Notes under the pieces: model-generated | Databases searched by the model: none | Told to the model about the DNA's origin: nothing | The model's input: only the letters and a program-made list of their open reading frames with translations | Position numbers and translations under genes: made by a program | Assembly: GCA_030429105.1 (NCBI GenBank) | Contig: JAUIDE010000031.1 | Location: 1-40,894, forward strand | Direction: 5' to 3' | Source: Alphaproteobacteria bacterium | GTDB taxonomy: Bacteria; Pseudomonadota; Alphaproteobacteria; Rhodobacterales; Rhodobacteraceae | Length of the DNA: 40,894 bases | Part shown: positions 34,721-40,894 of the stretch, one piece after another | Layout of the letters: each line of letters starts with the position of its first letter | Numbering within the stretch: position 1 is the stretch's first letter

Positions 34721-34860
34721 CGCGCCAGTCTGCGGCGGCGATGCCGAAGATTCTTCGAGCGTTGACGTCGATCACGCAAGTATCTGTGGAGATTGCCGCG
34801 CCGACGCGCCGCATCCGCAAGCCCGTTGCGATTTCGCTGCGCCGCAACAGCGCGGGTTGA
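34717..34860 (+). CDS. Possible 47-residue small ORF
   Basis: The ATG overlaps the previous stop by 4 bp (ATGA), the pattern used throughout this operon. AGGAAA lies about 5 nt upstream. The product (MTRQSAAAMPKILRALTSIT onwards) is basic and has no recognised motif. It may be chance, because the overlap arises for free from an AATGA sequence. Apart from this, 34721-34910 shows nothing clear. Confidence 0.2.
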   Translation: MTRQSAAAMPKILRALTSITQVSVEIAAPTRRIRKPVAISLRRNSAG

Positions 34861-34910
34861 CTTCATGCGCCGTTAACCCCCGAATTCAGGCTTTCGACAC
34901 GGAGGCCCCG

Positions 34911-35906
34911 ATGCTGCGACAGCCCTATCTCCTCTTCCTCGGCGACGCGCCGGACGCCCTCGCCGCCAAGGTGGCGCAGGGGATCAAGGACTGGCGGCCC
35001 GACGCTTCGGTCGGGCAGCTCCGTCTGCCGGGCTGCAAGGCGGATATGGGCCTGAAGGAGATGACTGTCGCGGAGGCCGCCGCCGCCGGGGCCCAGACGC
35101 TGGTGATCGGCGTCGCCAACCGGGGCGGGATCATCTCGGACGCCTGGATGGCCGTGCTCGTCGAGGCGATGGAGGCGGGGATGGACATCGCCGCTGGGCT
35201 TCACACGCTTCTGAAGGATCAGGCGCAGCTCGTCGCCGCCGCGCAGCGGACGGGGCGGCAGCTCTTCGACGTGCGTCTGCCGGTCTTCAAGTATCCGATC
35301 GGCGAGGGGAAGATGCGGAGCGGCAAGCGCGTGCTCGCGGTCGGGACGGATTGTTCCTGCGGGAAGATGTACACGACGCTTGCGATGGAGAAGGAGCTTC
35401 TGGCGCGGGGCAGGAAAGCGACCTTCCGCGCCACGGGGCAGACCGGCATCCTCATTACAGGCGGCGGCGTGCCGCTTGACGCGGTGGTGGCGGACTTCAT
35501 GGCCGGGGCGGTGGAGGTGCTGACCCCGCCGAACGACGAGGATCATGTCGATTTGATCGAGGGGCAGGGCAGCCTCTTCCACCCCTCCTACTCGGGGGTG
35601 ACGCTGGCGCTCGTGCATGGCGGCGCGCCGGATTATCTCGTGCTCTGTCATGAGCCGACGCGGACGCATATGCGCGGCCTGCCGCATTATCCCTCCCCCG
35701 GCCTCGCACCGCTCCGCCCGCTGGCGGAGACGCTGGCGCGGGTGGTGAACCCGGACTGCGTCTCCATCGCATGCTCGATCAATACGGCTCACATGAGCGA
35801 GGCCGAGGCGAAGGCCTATCTCGCGAAGGTGGAGGACGAGATGGGCCTGCCGGCGACCGACCCCTACCGCTTCGGCGCGGCGAAGCTGGTGGACGCGCTC
35901 CCGTGA
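34911..35906 (+). CDS. dgcN: DUF1611 protein, DgcN-type N-acetyltransferase
   Basis: A 331-residue protein of the DUF1611 family. It has an N-terminal Rossmann-like part and a P-loop in AVGTDCSCGKMYTTLAMEKE. Characterised members (DgcN) acetylate D-glutamate to N-acetyl-D-glutamate in a D-Glu catabolic pathway. GLHTLLKDQAQLVAAAQRTG, LIEGQGSLFHPSYSGVTLAL and VLCHEPTRTHMRGLPHYP are family-typical. The ATG has GGAGG 5 nt upstream. The stop overlaps the DgcA-like GTG by 4 bp. The epimerase and D-amino-acid transaminase that follow support the assignment. Confidence 0.87.
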   Translation: MLRQPYLLFLGDAPDALAAKVAQGIKDWRPDASVGQLRLPGCKADMGLKEMTVAEAAAAGAQTLVIGVANRGGIISDAWMAVLVEAMEAGMDIAAGLHTLLKDQAQLVAAAQRTGRQLFDVRLPVFKYPIGEGKMRSGKRVLAVGTDCSCGKMYTTLAMEKELLARGRKATFRATGQTGILITGGGVPLDAVVADFMAGAVEVLTPPNDEDHVDLIEGQGSLFHPSYSGVTLALVHGGAPDYLVLCHEPTRTHMRGLPHYPSPGLAPLRPLAETLARVVNPDCVSIACSINTAHMSEAEAKAYLAKVEDEMGLPATDPYRFGAAKLVDALP

Positions 35907-36877
35907 GGGGAGTGGTCCGGCGGGAACTTTTCCCCATCGCCGGGGTCTTCACCATCTCCCGCGGGTCTAGGACCGTATCGGAGGTGGTGTCGGTCGAGTT
36001 GATCGACGGCGCGCATCGCGGCATGGGCGAATGCGTGCCCTATGCCCGCTACGGCGAGACGCAGGAAGGCGTGATCGCGGAGATCGAGGCATGGCTCGCC
36101 TCGGGCGGCGCGACCCGCGCCGCGCTTAACGCCGAAATGAAGCCGGGCGCGGCGCGGAATGCGCTCGACTGCGCATTCTGGGACCTTGAGGCGAAGCGCG
36201 CGGGCAAGCGCGCCTGGGAACTGGCGGGGCTGCCAGAGCCGAAGCCGCAGGTCACCGCCTATACGCTCTCGCTCGCGAGCCCCGAGGAGATGGAGGCGAA
36301 GGCGCGGGAGAATGCGCATCGCCCGCTCCTGAAGATCAAGCTCGGCGGCGGCGAGGAGGATCTCGACCGTCTCCGCGCCGTCCGCCGCGGCGCGCCCGGC
36401 GCGACGATGATCGTGGACGCGAACGAGGGCTGGACGCTGGACCTCTATACGGAGATCGCGCCGCTTCTCCTCAGCCTCGGCGTCGCGATGGTGGAGCAGC
36501 CGCTGCCGGCGGGGGAGGATGCGCCGCTCGCCGGTGCGGACAGGCCGCTTCCCGTCTGCGCCGACGAGGCGGCGCATGACCGCGCCTCGCTCGACGGGCT
36601 GGTCGGCAAGTACGACATGGTCAACATCAAGCTCGACAAGACCGGCGGGCTGACCGAGGCGCTGGCGCTTCGCGAGGCGGCGCTCGAGGCGGGGATGAAG
36701 GTTATGGTCGGCTGCATGATCGGCTCCTCCCTCGGCATGGCGCCGGCCGTGCTCGCCGCGCAGGGCGCGGCCTTCACCGATCTCGACGGGCCGCTGCTCC
36801 TCGCGAGGGACAGGCGGCCCGGCCTTGTCTATGACGCGCAGGGCGTGCACCCGCCGGCGCCCGAACTCTGGGGATGA
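35903..36877 (+). CDS. dgcA: Enolase-superfamily N-acetyl-D-glutamate racemase / dipeptide epimerase
   Basis: A 324-residue muconate-lactonizing subgroup enolase. It has the general-base KxK in LLKIKLGGGEEDL, the metal ligands in MIVDANEGWTLD, VEQPLPAG and CADEAAHD, and the second base Lys in NIKLDKTGGLTEAL. The family includes L-Ala-D/L-Glu epimerases of murein recycling and DgcA, which racemises N-acetyl-D-Glu. The adjacent DUF1611 gene points to DgcA, but dipeptide epimerase activity cannot be excluded. It starts at a GTG overlapping dgcN and ends in an ATGA overlap with the transaminase gene. Confidence 0.87.
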   Translation: MRGVVRRELFPIAGVFTISRGSRTVSEVVSVELIDGAHRGMGECVPYARYGETQEGVIAEIEAWLASGGATRAALNAEMKPGAARNALDCAFWDLEAKRAGKRAWELAGLPEPKPQVTAYTLSLASPEEMEAKARENAHRPLLKIKLGGGEEDLDRLRAVRRGAPGATMIVDANEGWTLDLYTEIAPLLLSLGVAMVEQPLPAGEDAPLAGADRPLPVCADEAAHDRASLDGLVGKYDMVNIKLDKTGGLTEALALREAALEAGMKVMVGCMIGSSLGMAPAVLAAQGAAFTDLDGPLLLARDRRPGLVYDAQGVHPPAPELWG

Positions 36878-37731
36878 GCATGAGCCGGATCGTCTATGTG
36901 AACGGAGAATATGTGCCCGAGGCGGAGGCGAAGATCTCCGTCTTCGACCGGGGCTTCCTGATGGCCGACGGGGTCTACGAGGTCACCTCGGTGATCGACG
37001 GCAAGCTGGTGGACTATGCCGGCCATGTCGCCCGGCTGCATCGCTCGCTTTCCGAGCTGAAGATGAAGCCGGCCTGCACGGATGACGAACTCCTCGAGAT
37101 TCACCGCCAGATGGTCGAGCGGAACGCGCTGGAAAACGGCATGATCTACCTGCAGGTCACCCGCGGCGCGGCGGACCGGGATTTCGCCTGGCCGAAGGAT
37201 GCGACGCCGGGGATTGTGCTCTTCACCCAGGCGAAGGACCTCGTGAACGCCCCGGCGGCGAAGACGGGGCTCAAGGTCGTCACGGTGGAGGACCAGCGCT
37301 GGGCGCGGCGGGACATCAAGACGGTCCAGCTCCTCTTCCCCTCCTTCGCCAAGATGGAGGCGAAGGCGCAAGGGAAGGACGACGCCTGGCTGGTGACGGA
37401 CGGCATGGTGAACGAGGGCACCTCGAACAACGCCTGGATCGTGAAGGGCGGGACCATCGTGACCCGCCATCTCGGCAACGAGATCCTCCACGGCATCACG
37501 CGGGCGGCGGTGATCCGCTTCGCGAAGGAGGCGCAGATGAAGGTCGAGGAGCGGGCCTTCTCCATCGAGGAGGCGAAGGCGGCGGACGAAGCCTTCTGCA
37601 CCGCCGCCTCCGCCTTCGTCACCCCGGTCGTGGAGATCGACGGGGCGGCGATCGGCGGCGGCGTTCCGGGGCCGATCGCGACGCGGCTTCGGGAAATCTA
37701 TATCGAGGAAAGCCGGAAGATGGCGATCTGA
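36874..37731 (+). CDS. dat: D-amino-acid transaminase
   Basis: A 285-residue fold-type IV PLP aminotransferase. MSRIVYVNGEYVPEAEAKIS and FDRGFLMADGVYEVTSVIDG are typical of D-alanine/D-amino-acid transaminases. The PLP lysine is in RRDIKTVQLLF, followed by VTDGMVNEGTSNNAWIV and LHGITRAAVI. It exchanges amino groups between D-amino acids and 2-oxo acids, for example D-Ala with 2-oxoglutarate to D-Glu. It may start at 36874 or six bases later. The operon context suggests D-Glu/D-Ala turnover. Branched-chain and 4-amino-4-deoxychorismate enzymes share the fold but fit the N-terminal motif less well. Confidence 0.92.
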   Translation: MSMSRIVYVNGEYVPEAEAKISVFDRGFLMADGVYEVTSVIDGKLVDYAGHVARLHRSLSELKMKPACTDDELLEIHRQMVERNALENGMIYLQVTRGAADRDFAWPKDATPGIVLFTQAKDLVNAPAAKTGLKVVTVEDQRWARRDIKTVQLLFPSFAKMEAKAQGKDDAWLVTDGMVNEGTSNNAWIVKGGTIVTRHLGNEILHGITRAAVIRFAKEAQMKVEERAFSIEEAKAADEAFCTAASAFVTPVVEIDGAAIGGGVPGPIATRLREIYIEESRKMAI

Positions 37732-37749
37732 CCGGGCCTTCGAACCCTG

Positions 37750-37764
37750 TGCACACAGTGTGCA
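37750..37764. promoter_or_regulatory. Palindrome TGCACAC-A-GTGTGCA
   Basis: A perfect 7-bp inverted repeat with one central base, 19 bp after the dat stop. It is either an operator or the 5' part of a transcript end. No T-tract follows. Confidence 0.45.
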
Positions 37765-37778
37765 TGGGGGTTATCCAT

Positions 37779-37799
37779 CTGATTTTTATATATAATCAG
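37779..37799. promoter_or_regulatory. AT-rich dyad containing TATAAT, possible nhaA promoter
   Basis: CTGATT (37779-37784) and AATCAG (37794-37799) flank TTTATATAT, with an exact TATAAT at 37791-37796. This is the most AT-rich spot of the window. No good -35 box lies 16-18 bp upstream, so an activator or an extended transcript end is possible. Confidence 0.35.
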
Positions 37800-37869
37800 A
37801 AATAGGGCTTCGCGAGCTGGTTTAGCGTGAACCCGGTTTCCCGCGGGATGCCGCCCGGCTGCGCCATGT

Positions 37870-37957
37870 CGGTTTGAAACCGCCTGCGGCCCGGACTATG
37901 CATGCGGGGCATGCGCGTGGAGGCCGCGATGGCCTCCGCCGGAAGAGGGAGCCGCCA
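37870..37957 (+). promoter_or_regulatory. Structured nhaA leader, candidate cation-responsive RNA
   Basis: The last 88 bp before nhaA hold three dyads: CGGTTT-G-AAACCG (37870-37882), GCATGC-GGG-GCATGC (37900-37914) and GGAGGCC-GCGAT-GGCCTCC (37919-37937). The ribosome binding site AGAGGGAG (37944-37951) follows. nhaA-I/nhaA-II motif RNAs, lithium-sensing riboswitches, occupy this position before nhaA in other alphaproteobacteria. I cannot confirm the consensus by eye. Confidence 0.35.
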
Positions 37958-39217
37958 ATGCGCCGCGTCTGGGGATTTCTGGCGGAATATTCCGCGCTTC
38001 TGATACTCGGCGCTCTGATCGGCCTCGCGTGGGCCAATATCGATTACGCCAGCTACCATCACCTGATCGAATACGTCATCGTCGATCACGCCTGGATCGG
38101 CCACGCCCATGTGGACGCGGAAGGCCATGTCCATCGCACTCTGACGCTCCACTACCTCATCAACGATGTCGGCATGGCCTTCTTCTTCGCCATTGCGGGC
38201 AAGGAAGTCTGGGAGGCGGTGGCGCTGAAGAACGGGAGCCTGCGGGGCAAGAAGGCGCTGACGCCGCTGATCGCGACCTCGGGCGGCATGCTTGGCCCGA
38301 TCGCCGTCTATCTCGGCCTCGCCGCGACGATGGGCTCCACCACCTTCGAGGCGGTCTCGAACGGCTGGGCGATCCCGACGGCGACGGACATCGCCTTCTC
38401 GTACCTCGTCGGGCGGCTGATCTTCGGCGCCGGCCACCCCGCCGTGCGCTTCCTCCTCCTCCTCGCCATCGCGGATGACGCGGCGGGGCTCCTGATCCTC
38501 GCGATCTTCTATCCGTCCGGCGAGTTGGCGCCGGAATGGCTGCTGCTCTCCCTCGGCGCCGCTTTCGGCGCATGGCTCCTCTTCAACCGGCTGCCTCGGA
38601 TCATGGACCGGGGCAAGCGCGACAAGCCGGCGACGACCTTCTGCCGGAAGGTTCTCGGCTTCTGGCCCTATCTCATCGGCGCGGCCCTTTCCTGGTACGG
38701 GTTCCAGGAGGCGGGCATCCACCCGGCGCTCGGCCTCCTGCCGATCATCCCGGCCATTCCCCATGCCGACATAGACTTCGGATTGTTCGATGAGGTGGAG
38801 CATCATCAGACCGACCTGCTCAATCACAGCGAGCACCTGCTGAAGAACCCCGTCGAGGTCGTACTCTTCTTCTTCGGGCTGGCGAATGCGGGCGTTCAGT
38901 TCTCCTCGATGGGGGATGCGACGTGGCTCGTGCTGCTGGGCCTGCTCGTGGGCAAGCCGGTCGGCATATTCCTTATGGGCTGGCTGGCGGCGAAACCTAT
39001 GGGCCTCGGCCTGCCGGAGGGGATGCGGATGCCCGATCTCTTCGTCCTCGGCTGCGTTGCGGCCATCGGCTTCACCGTCTCTCTCTTCGTCGCCTCCGTC
39101 GCCTTCGAGACCGGGCCGGTCCAGGACGCGGCGAAGATGGGCGCGCTCTTCTCCTTCTTCGCCGCCGTGATGGCCTTCGTCGCCGGCGCCGTCTGCCGCG
39201 TCGAGAAGAAGGCCTGA
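37958..39217 (+). CDS. nhaA: Na+/H+ antiporter NhaA
   Basis: A 419-residue inner-membrane antiporter of the NhaA family with about 12 helices. The ion-binding aspartates appear in AIPTATDIAFSYLVGR and LLLAIADDAAGLLILAI (the Asp-Asp pair equivalent to Asp163-Asp164 of E. coli). The discontinuous-helix glycine-rich regions FFFGLANAGVQFSS and LLGLLVGKPVGIFLMG also fit. An unusual His-rich periplasmic loop follows the first helix (HAWIGHAHVDAEGHVHRTLT). The ATG at 37958 is chosen for its AGAGGGAG ribosome binding site. An upstream in-frame ATG would add an Arg-rich stretch overlapping the leader hairpins. Confidence 0.95.
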   Translation: MRRVWGFLAEYSALLILGALIGLAWANIDYASYHHLIEYVIVDHAWIGHAHVDAEGHVHRTLTLHYLINDVGMAFFFAIAGKEVWEAVALKNGSLRGKKALTPLIATSGGMLGPIAVYLGLAATMGSTTFEAVSNGWAIPTATDIAFSYLVGRLIFGAGHPAVRFLLLLAIADDAAGLLILAIFYPSGELAPEWLLLSLGAAFGAWLLFNRLPRIMDRGKRDKPATTFCRKVLGFWPYLIGAALSWYGFQEAGIHPALGLLPIIPAIPHADIDFGLFDEVEHHQTDLLNHSEHLLKNPVEVVLFFFGLANAGVQFSSMGDATWLVLLGLLVGKPVGIFLMGWLAAKPMGLGLPEGMRMPDLFVLGCVAAIGFTVSLFVASVAFETGPVQDAAKMGALFSFFAAVMAFVAGAVCRVEKKA

Positions 39218-39220
39218 GCG

Positions 39221-40279
39221 ATGGGGGAGGCGGATTGGGCGGCTGCGCTCGGGCCCTCGCCCGTTCTCGTCACGGGCGCGGCGGGGTTCGTCGGCTACCA
39301 TCTGTCCGAGCGGCTGCTGGCGGCGGGGGTTTCCGTCGTCGGCTATGACGATGTGAACCCCTATTACGACGTGTCGCTGAAAAGGGCGCGGCTCGCACGA
39401 CTCGCCGGGCGGGAGGGATTCCGCTTCGTCGAGGCGGGGCTGGAAGACGCCGAAGCGCTTTCTCGCGTCTTCGAGGAGGCGAGGCCGCGATATGTCGCAC
39501 ATCTCGCTGCGCAGGCGGGGGTGCGGTATTCCATCGAGAACCCGGCAGCCTACGGCGCCTCGAATCTCACCGGCTTCCTGAACATCCTCGAATGCTGCCG
39601 GCGGGAGGGCGTGGCGCATCTCGTCTACGCCTCCTCCTCCTCCGTCTACGGCGCGGAGGGGCGGGCGCCCTTCACCGAACGGCGGAGCGTGGACCATCCG
39701 CTCTCCCTCTACGCGGCGACGAAGAAGGCGAACGAGGCGATGGCGCATGCCTATGCGCATGTGCACGGCCTGCCCTGCACGGGGCTCCGGTTCTTCACCG
39801 TCTACGGCCCCTGGGGGCGGCCCGACATGGCCTATTTCCTCTTCGCGGAGGCGATTGCGGAAGGGCGGCCGATCCGGCTCTTCAACGAGGGGCGGATGGA
39901 GCGGGACTTCACCTATATCGACGATGTGACCGAAGGCGTCGCCCGCCTCCTCCCCCGCCCGGCTGCGCCTGACCCGGATTTCGACCGGTCGGCGCCGGAC
40001 CCTTCGCGCTCCTTCGCGCCCTGGCGCGTCTTCAACATCGGCAACCGGCGGATGGAGCGGCTCGGCGCGCTCGTCTCCATCCTCGAACGTGAGATCGGGC
40101 GGAAGGCGGTCATCGAACTCGCGCCGATGCAGCCGGGGGATGTCGAGCGGACATGGGCGGATGTGAGCGGACTCATGGAGGAGGTCAGCTTCCGCCCCGA
40201 CACCCCGCTCGAAGAGGGGTTGCGCCGCTTCGTCGCCTGGTGGCGGGCCTGGAAGGCGGGGGCCTTCGACCGGGGTTAA
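39221..40279 (+). CDS. NAD-dependent epimerase, UDP-glucuronate 4-epimerase-like
   Basis: A 352-residue extended SDR enzyme starting 3 bp after nhaA. The NAD-binding motif is VLVTGAAGFVGYHLSERLLA, followed by GYDDVNPYYDVSLKRARL, typical of UDP-glucuronate 4-epimerases (CapI/WbpP-like). The active site has YASSSSVYG and YAATKKANE (YxxxK), then LRFFTVYGPWGRPDMAYFLF and RDFTYIDDV. It interconverts UDP-glucuronate and UDP-galacturonate for capsule or LPS sugars. A KpsT-like gene 69 bp downstream fits a capsule export context. Its closeness to nhaA is probably incidental. Confidence 0.92.
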   Translation: MGEADWAAALGPSPVLVTGAAGFVGYHLSERLLAAGVSVVGYDDVNPYYDVSLKRARLARLAGREGFRFVEAGLEDAEALSRVFEEARPRYVAHLAAQAGVRYSIENPAAYGASNLTGFLNILECCRREGVAHLVYASSSSVYGAEGRAPFTERRSVDHPLSLYAATKKANEAMAHAYAHVHGLPCTGLRFFTVYGPWGRPDMAYFLFAEAIAEGRPIRLFNEGRMERDFTYIDDVTEGVARLLPRPAAPDPDFDRSAPDPSRSFAPWRVFNIGNRRMERLGALVSILEREIGRKAVIELAPMQPGDVERTWADVSGLMEEVSFRPDTPLEEGLRRFVAWWRAWKAGAFDRG

Positions 40280-40348
40280 GGCGATTTTGCCAATTGGCGC
40301 CCATGATTGTAGTCTCCCGCACAGCCGGCGGGCGAGGTCAGGGCGCGG

Positions 40349-40894
40349 ATGCTGCAATTCGAGGATGTCAGCAAGTCCTTCTACTTTCGCGGGCGCATGC
40401 GGCCGGTGATCGCGCACGCGACCTTCACCGCCCATTTCGAGGAGAATTTCGGCCTCGTCGTGCCGCCGCGCGCGGGCGTCACGACTCTCGTGAACCTCAT
40501 CATGGGCGCGGAGCAGCCGGATGGCGGGAAGATATACCGCTACGGCAAGATCAGCTGGCCGGTCGGCGGGGTCAGCGGCCTCATTCCCGCCCTGTCGGGG
40601 GCGGAAAATTGCCGCTACATCGCGATGATATACGGGCTCGACCCGGACGACGTTCTGGCCTTCGTCATCGACCTCGCGCGGATCGGCCGCTACATGGACA
40701 TGCCGGTGAAGACCTATTCCTCCACATTGCAGAAGCGGCTCTCGCTCTCGCTGCTGCTGGCGCTGGATTTCGACATGTATCTCGTGGTGGAGGGAACGAC
40801 GCCGGGCGACCCGGAATTCGCCGGGCGGGCCGGGCCGATCCTGAGGGAGAAGATGAGCGCGACGCCGATCCTGTTCCTCGGCGGCTCGACGGAG
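40349..40894 (+). CDS. KpsT-like ABC ATPase homologue with degenerate catalytic motifs (cut at window end)
   Basis: 182 codons are visible, starting MLQFEDVSKSFYFRGRMRPV. The backbone is clearly that of capsular polysaccharide exporters: DGGKIYRYGKISWPVGG, ENCRYIAMIYGLDPDDV and YMDMPVKTYSSTLQKRLSLS, then LALDFDMYLVVEGTTPGD. Every catalytic element is altered. Walker A reads VPPRAGVTTL, so the GKS/GKT lysine is Val. The signature glycine after YSS is Thr. The Walker B Asp is Val (LVVEG). The switch His (usually SHQ or SHN) is missing (LFLGGSTE). The reading frame is intact with normal codon use, so this looks like a selected non-hydrolysing homologue rather than decay. It may pair with a second, active ATPase or act as a regulator. 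The 3' end lies outside. Confidence 0.85.
   Translation, partial: MLQFEDVSKSFYFRGRMRPVIAHATFTAHFEENFGLVVPPRAGVTTLVNLIMGAEQPDGGKIYRYGKISWPVGGVSGLIPALSGAENCRYIAMIYGLDPDDVLAFVIDLARIGRYMDMPVKTYSSTLQKRLSLSLLLALDFDMYLVVEGTTPGDPEFAGRAGPILREKMSATPILFLGGSTE

Noticed and set aside
37768-37778. DnaA-box-like TTATCCA next to an AT-rich stretch, suggesting an origin
   Set aside because: There is only one imperfect box, with no cluster and no dnaA, dnaN or repABC genes nearby. A promoter or transcript-end explanation is simpler.
37796-40435. An 879-codon minus-strand frame opposite nhaA, the epimerase and the KpsT-like gene
   Set aside because: It has Arg/Glu/Gly-rich composition without domains, and three recognised genes occupy the + strand.
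40349-40894. Frameshift or sequencing error as the cause of the lost ATPase motifs
   Set aside because: The frame stays aligned with the KpsT family before, between and after all altered motifs. The changes are separate substitutions, not a frame break.

Overview
The window reads as chromosomal DNA of a high-GC alphaproteobacterium, most likely Rhodobacterales-like. The grounds are the strong C/G third-position bias, the divergent lrp/trxB pair, the RHH_4 and DUF6614 small proteins, the gcvT-gcvH-gcvP order and the KpsT-type capsule protein. No rRNA, tRNA, CRISPR array, transposase or phage gene was seen. Most of it is tightly packed metabolic operons with 1-8 bp overlaps.

Layout: (1) 1-365, an ORF open at the edge that looks chimeric: a beta-propeller fragment joined to the C-terminus of HemN. 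(2) 379-2393, lrp divergent from trxB plus a secreted hypothetical protein. (3) 2479-8139, a + strand run: Slt70-type lytic transglycosylase, haloacid dehalogenase, alpha/beta hydrolase, threonine/serine dehydratase and M20 amidohydrolase, ending at a perfect hairpin shared with the convergent operon. (4) 8174-11090 (minus), a GMC dehydrogenase with its Tat-exported small subunit, a VOC protein and an RHH_4 protein. (5) 11251-16889, gcvTHP, an MBL-fold hydrolase and a DUF6614 protein. (6) 16894-17598 (minus), an arylmalonate decarboxylase homologue. (7) 17976-20568, an IlvD paralogue plus a beta-hydroxyacid dehydrogenase. (8) 20575-24990 (minus), an AlkD-like protein, a lipoprotein, glmS and glmU. 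(9) 25351-27569 (minus), tdh-kbl. (10) 27730-30023, an unusual two-frame locus: a 133-residue N-terminal module followed by a TPR protein of eight exact 48-residue repeats. (11) 30294-32174 (minus), the canonical ilvD. (12) 32265-34720, a four-gene membrane operon built around a ferric-reductase-like/Rieske fusion. (13) 34911-37731, dgcN-dgcA-dat for D-glutamate/D-amino acids. (14) 37958-39217, nhaA behind a structured leader. (15) 39221-40894, a UDP-glucuronate epimerase and a KpsT-like protein (cut by the window edge) whose ATPase motifs are destroyed.

How the genes work together: threonine is a hub. Tdh-Kbl convert it to glycine and acetyl-CoA, the dehydratase converts it to 2-oxobutyrate, GcvTHP oxidise glycine to C1 units, and IlvD serves branched-chain synthesis. 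GlmS/GlmU, Slt and the DgcN/DgcA/D-aminotransferase set make, cut and salvage cell-wall material.

The best candidate for something new is 27730-30023. The first ORF ends just after the heptamer G GGA AAA, which has an SD-like GAAGG upstream and a strong stem-loop beginning 5 nt downstream. The -1 frame runs open straight into the TPR protein. This is the arrangement of dnaX/lambda-G-type programmed -1 frameshifting and would yield a fusion of about 764 residues. A simple frameshift mutation or translational coupling remains possible. Other points worth following are the arylmalonate decarboxylase homologue, the Rieske/ferric-reductase operon, the catalytically dead KpsT homologue, the nhaA leader and two hairpin-dense intergenic regions.
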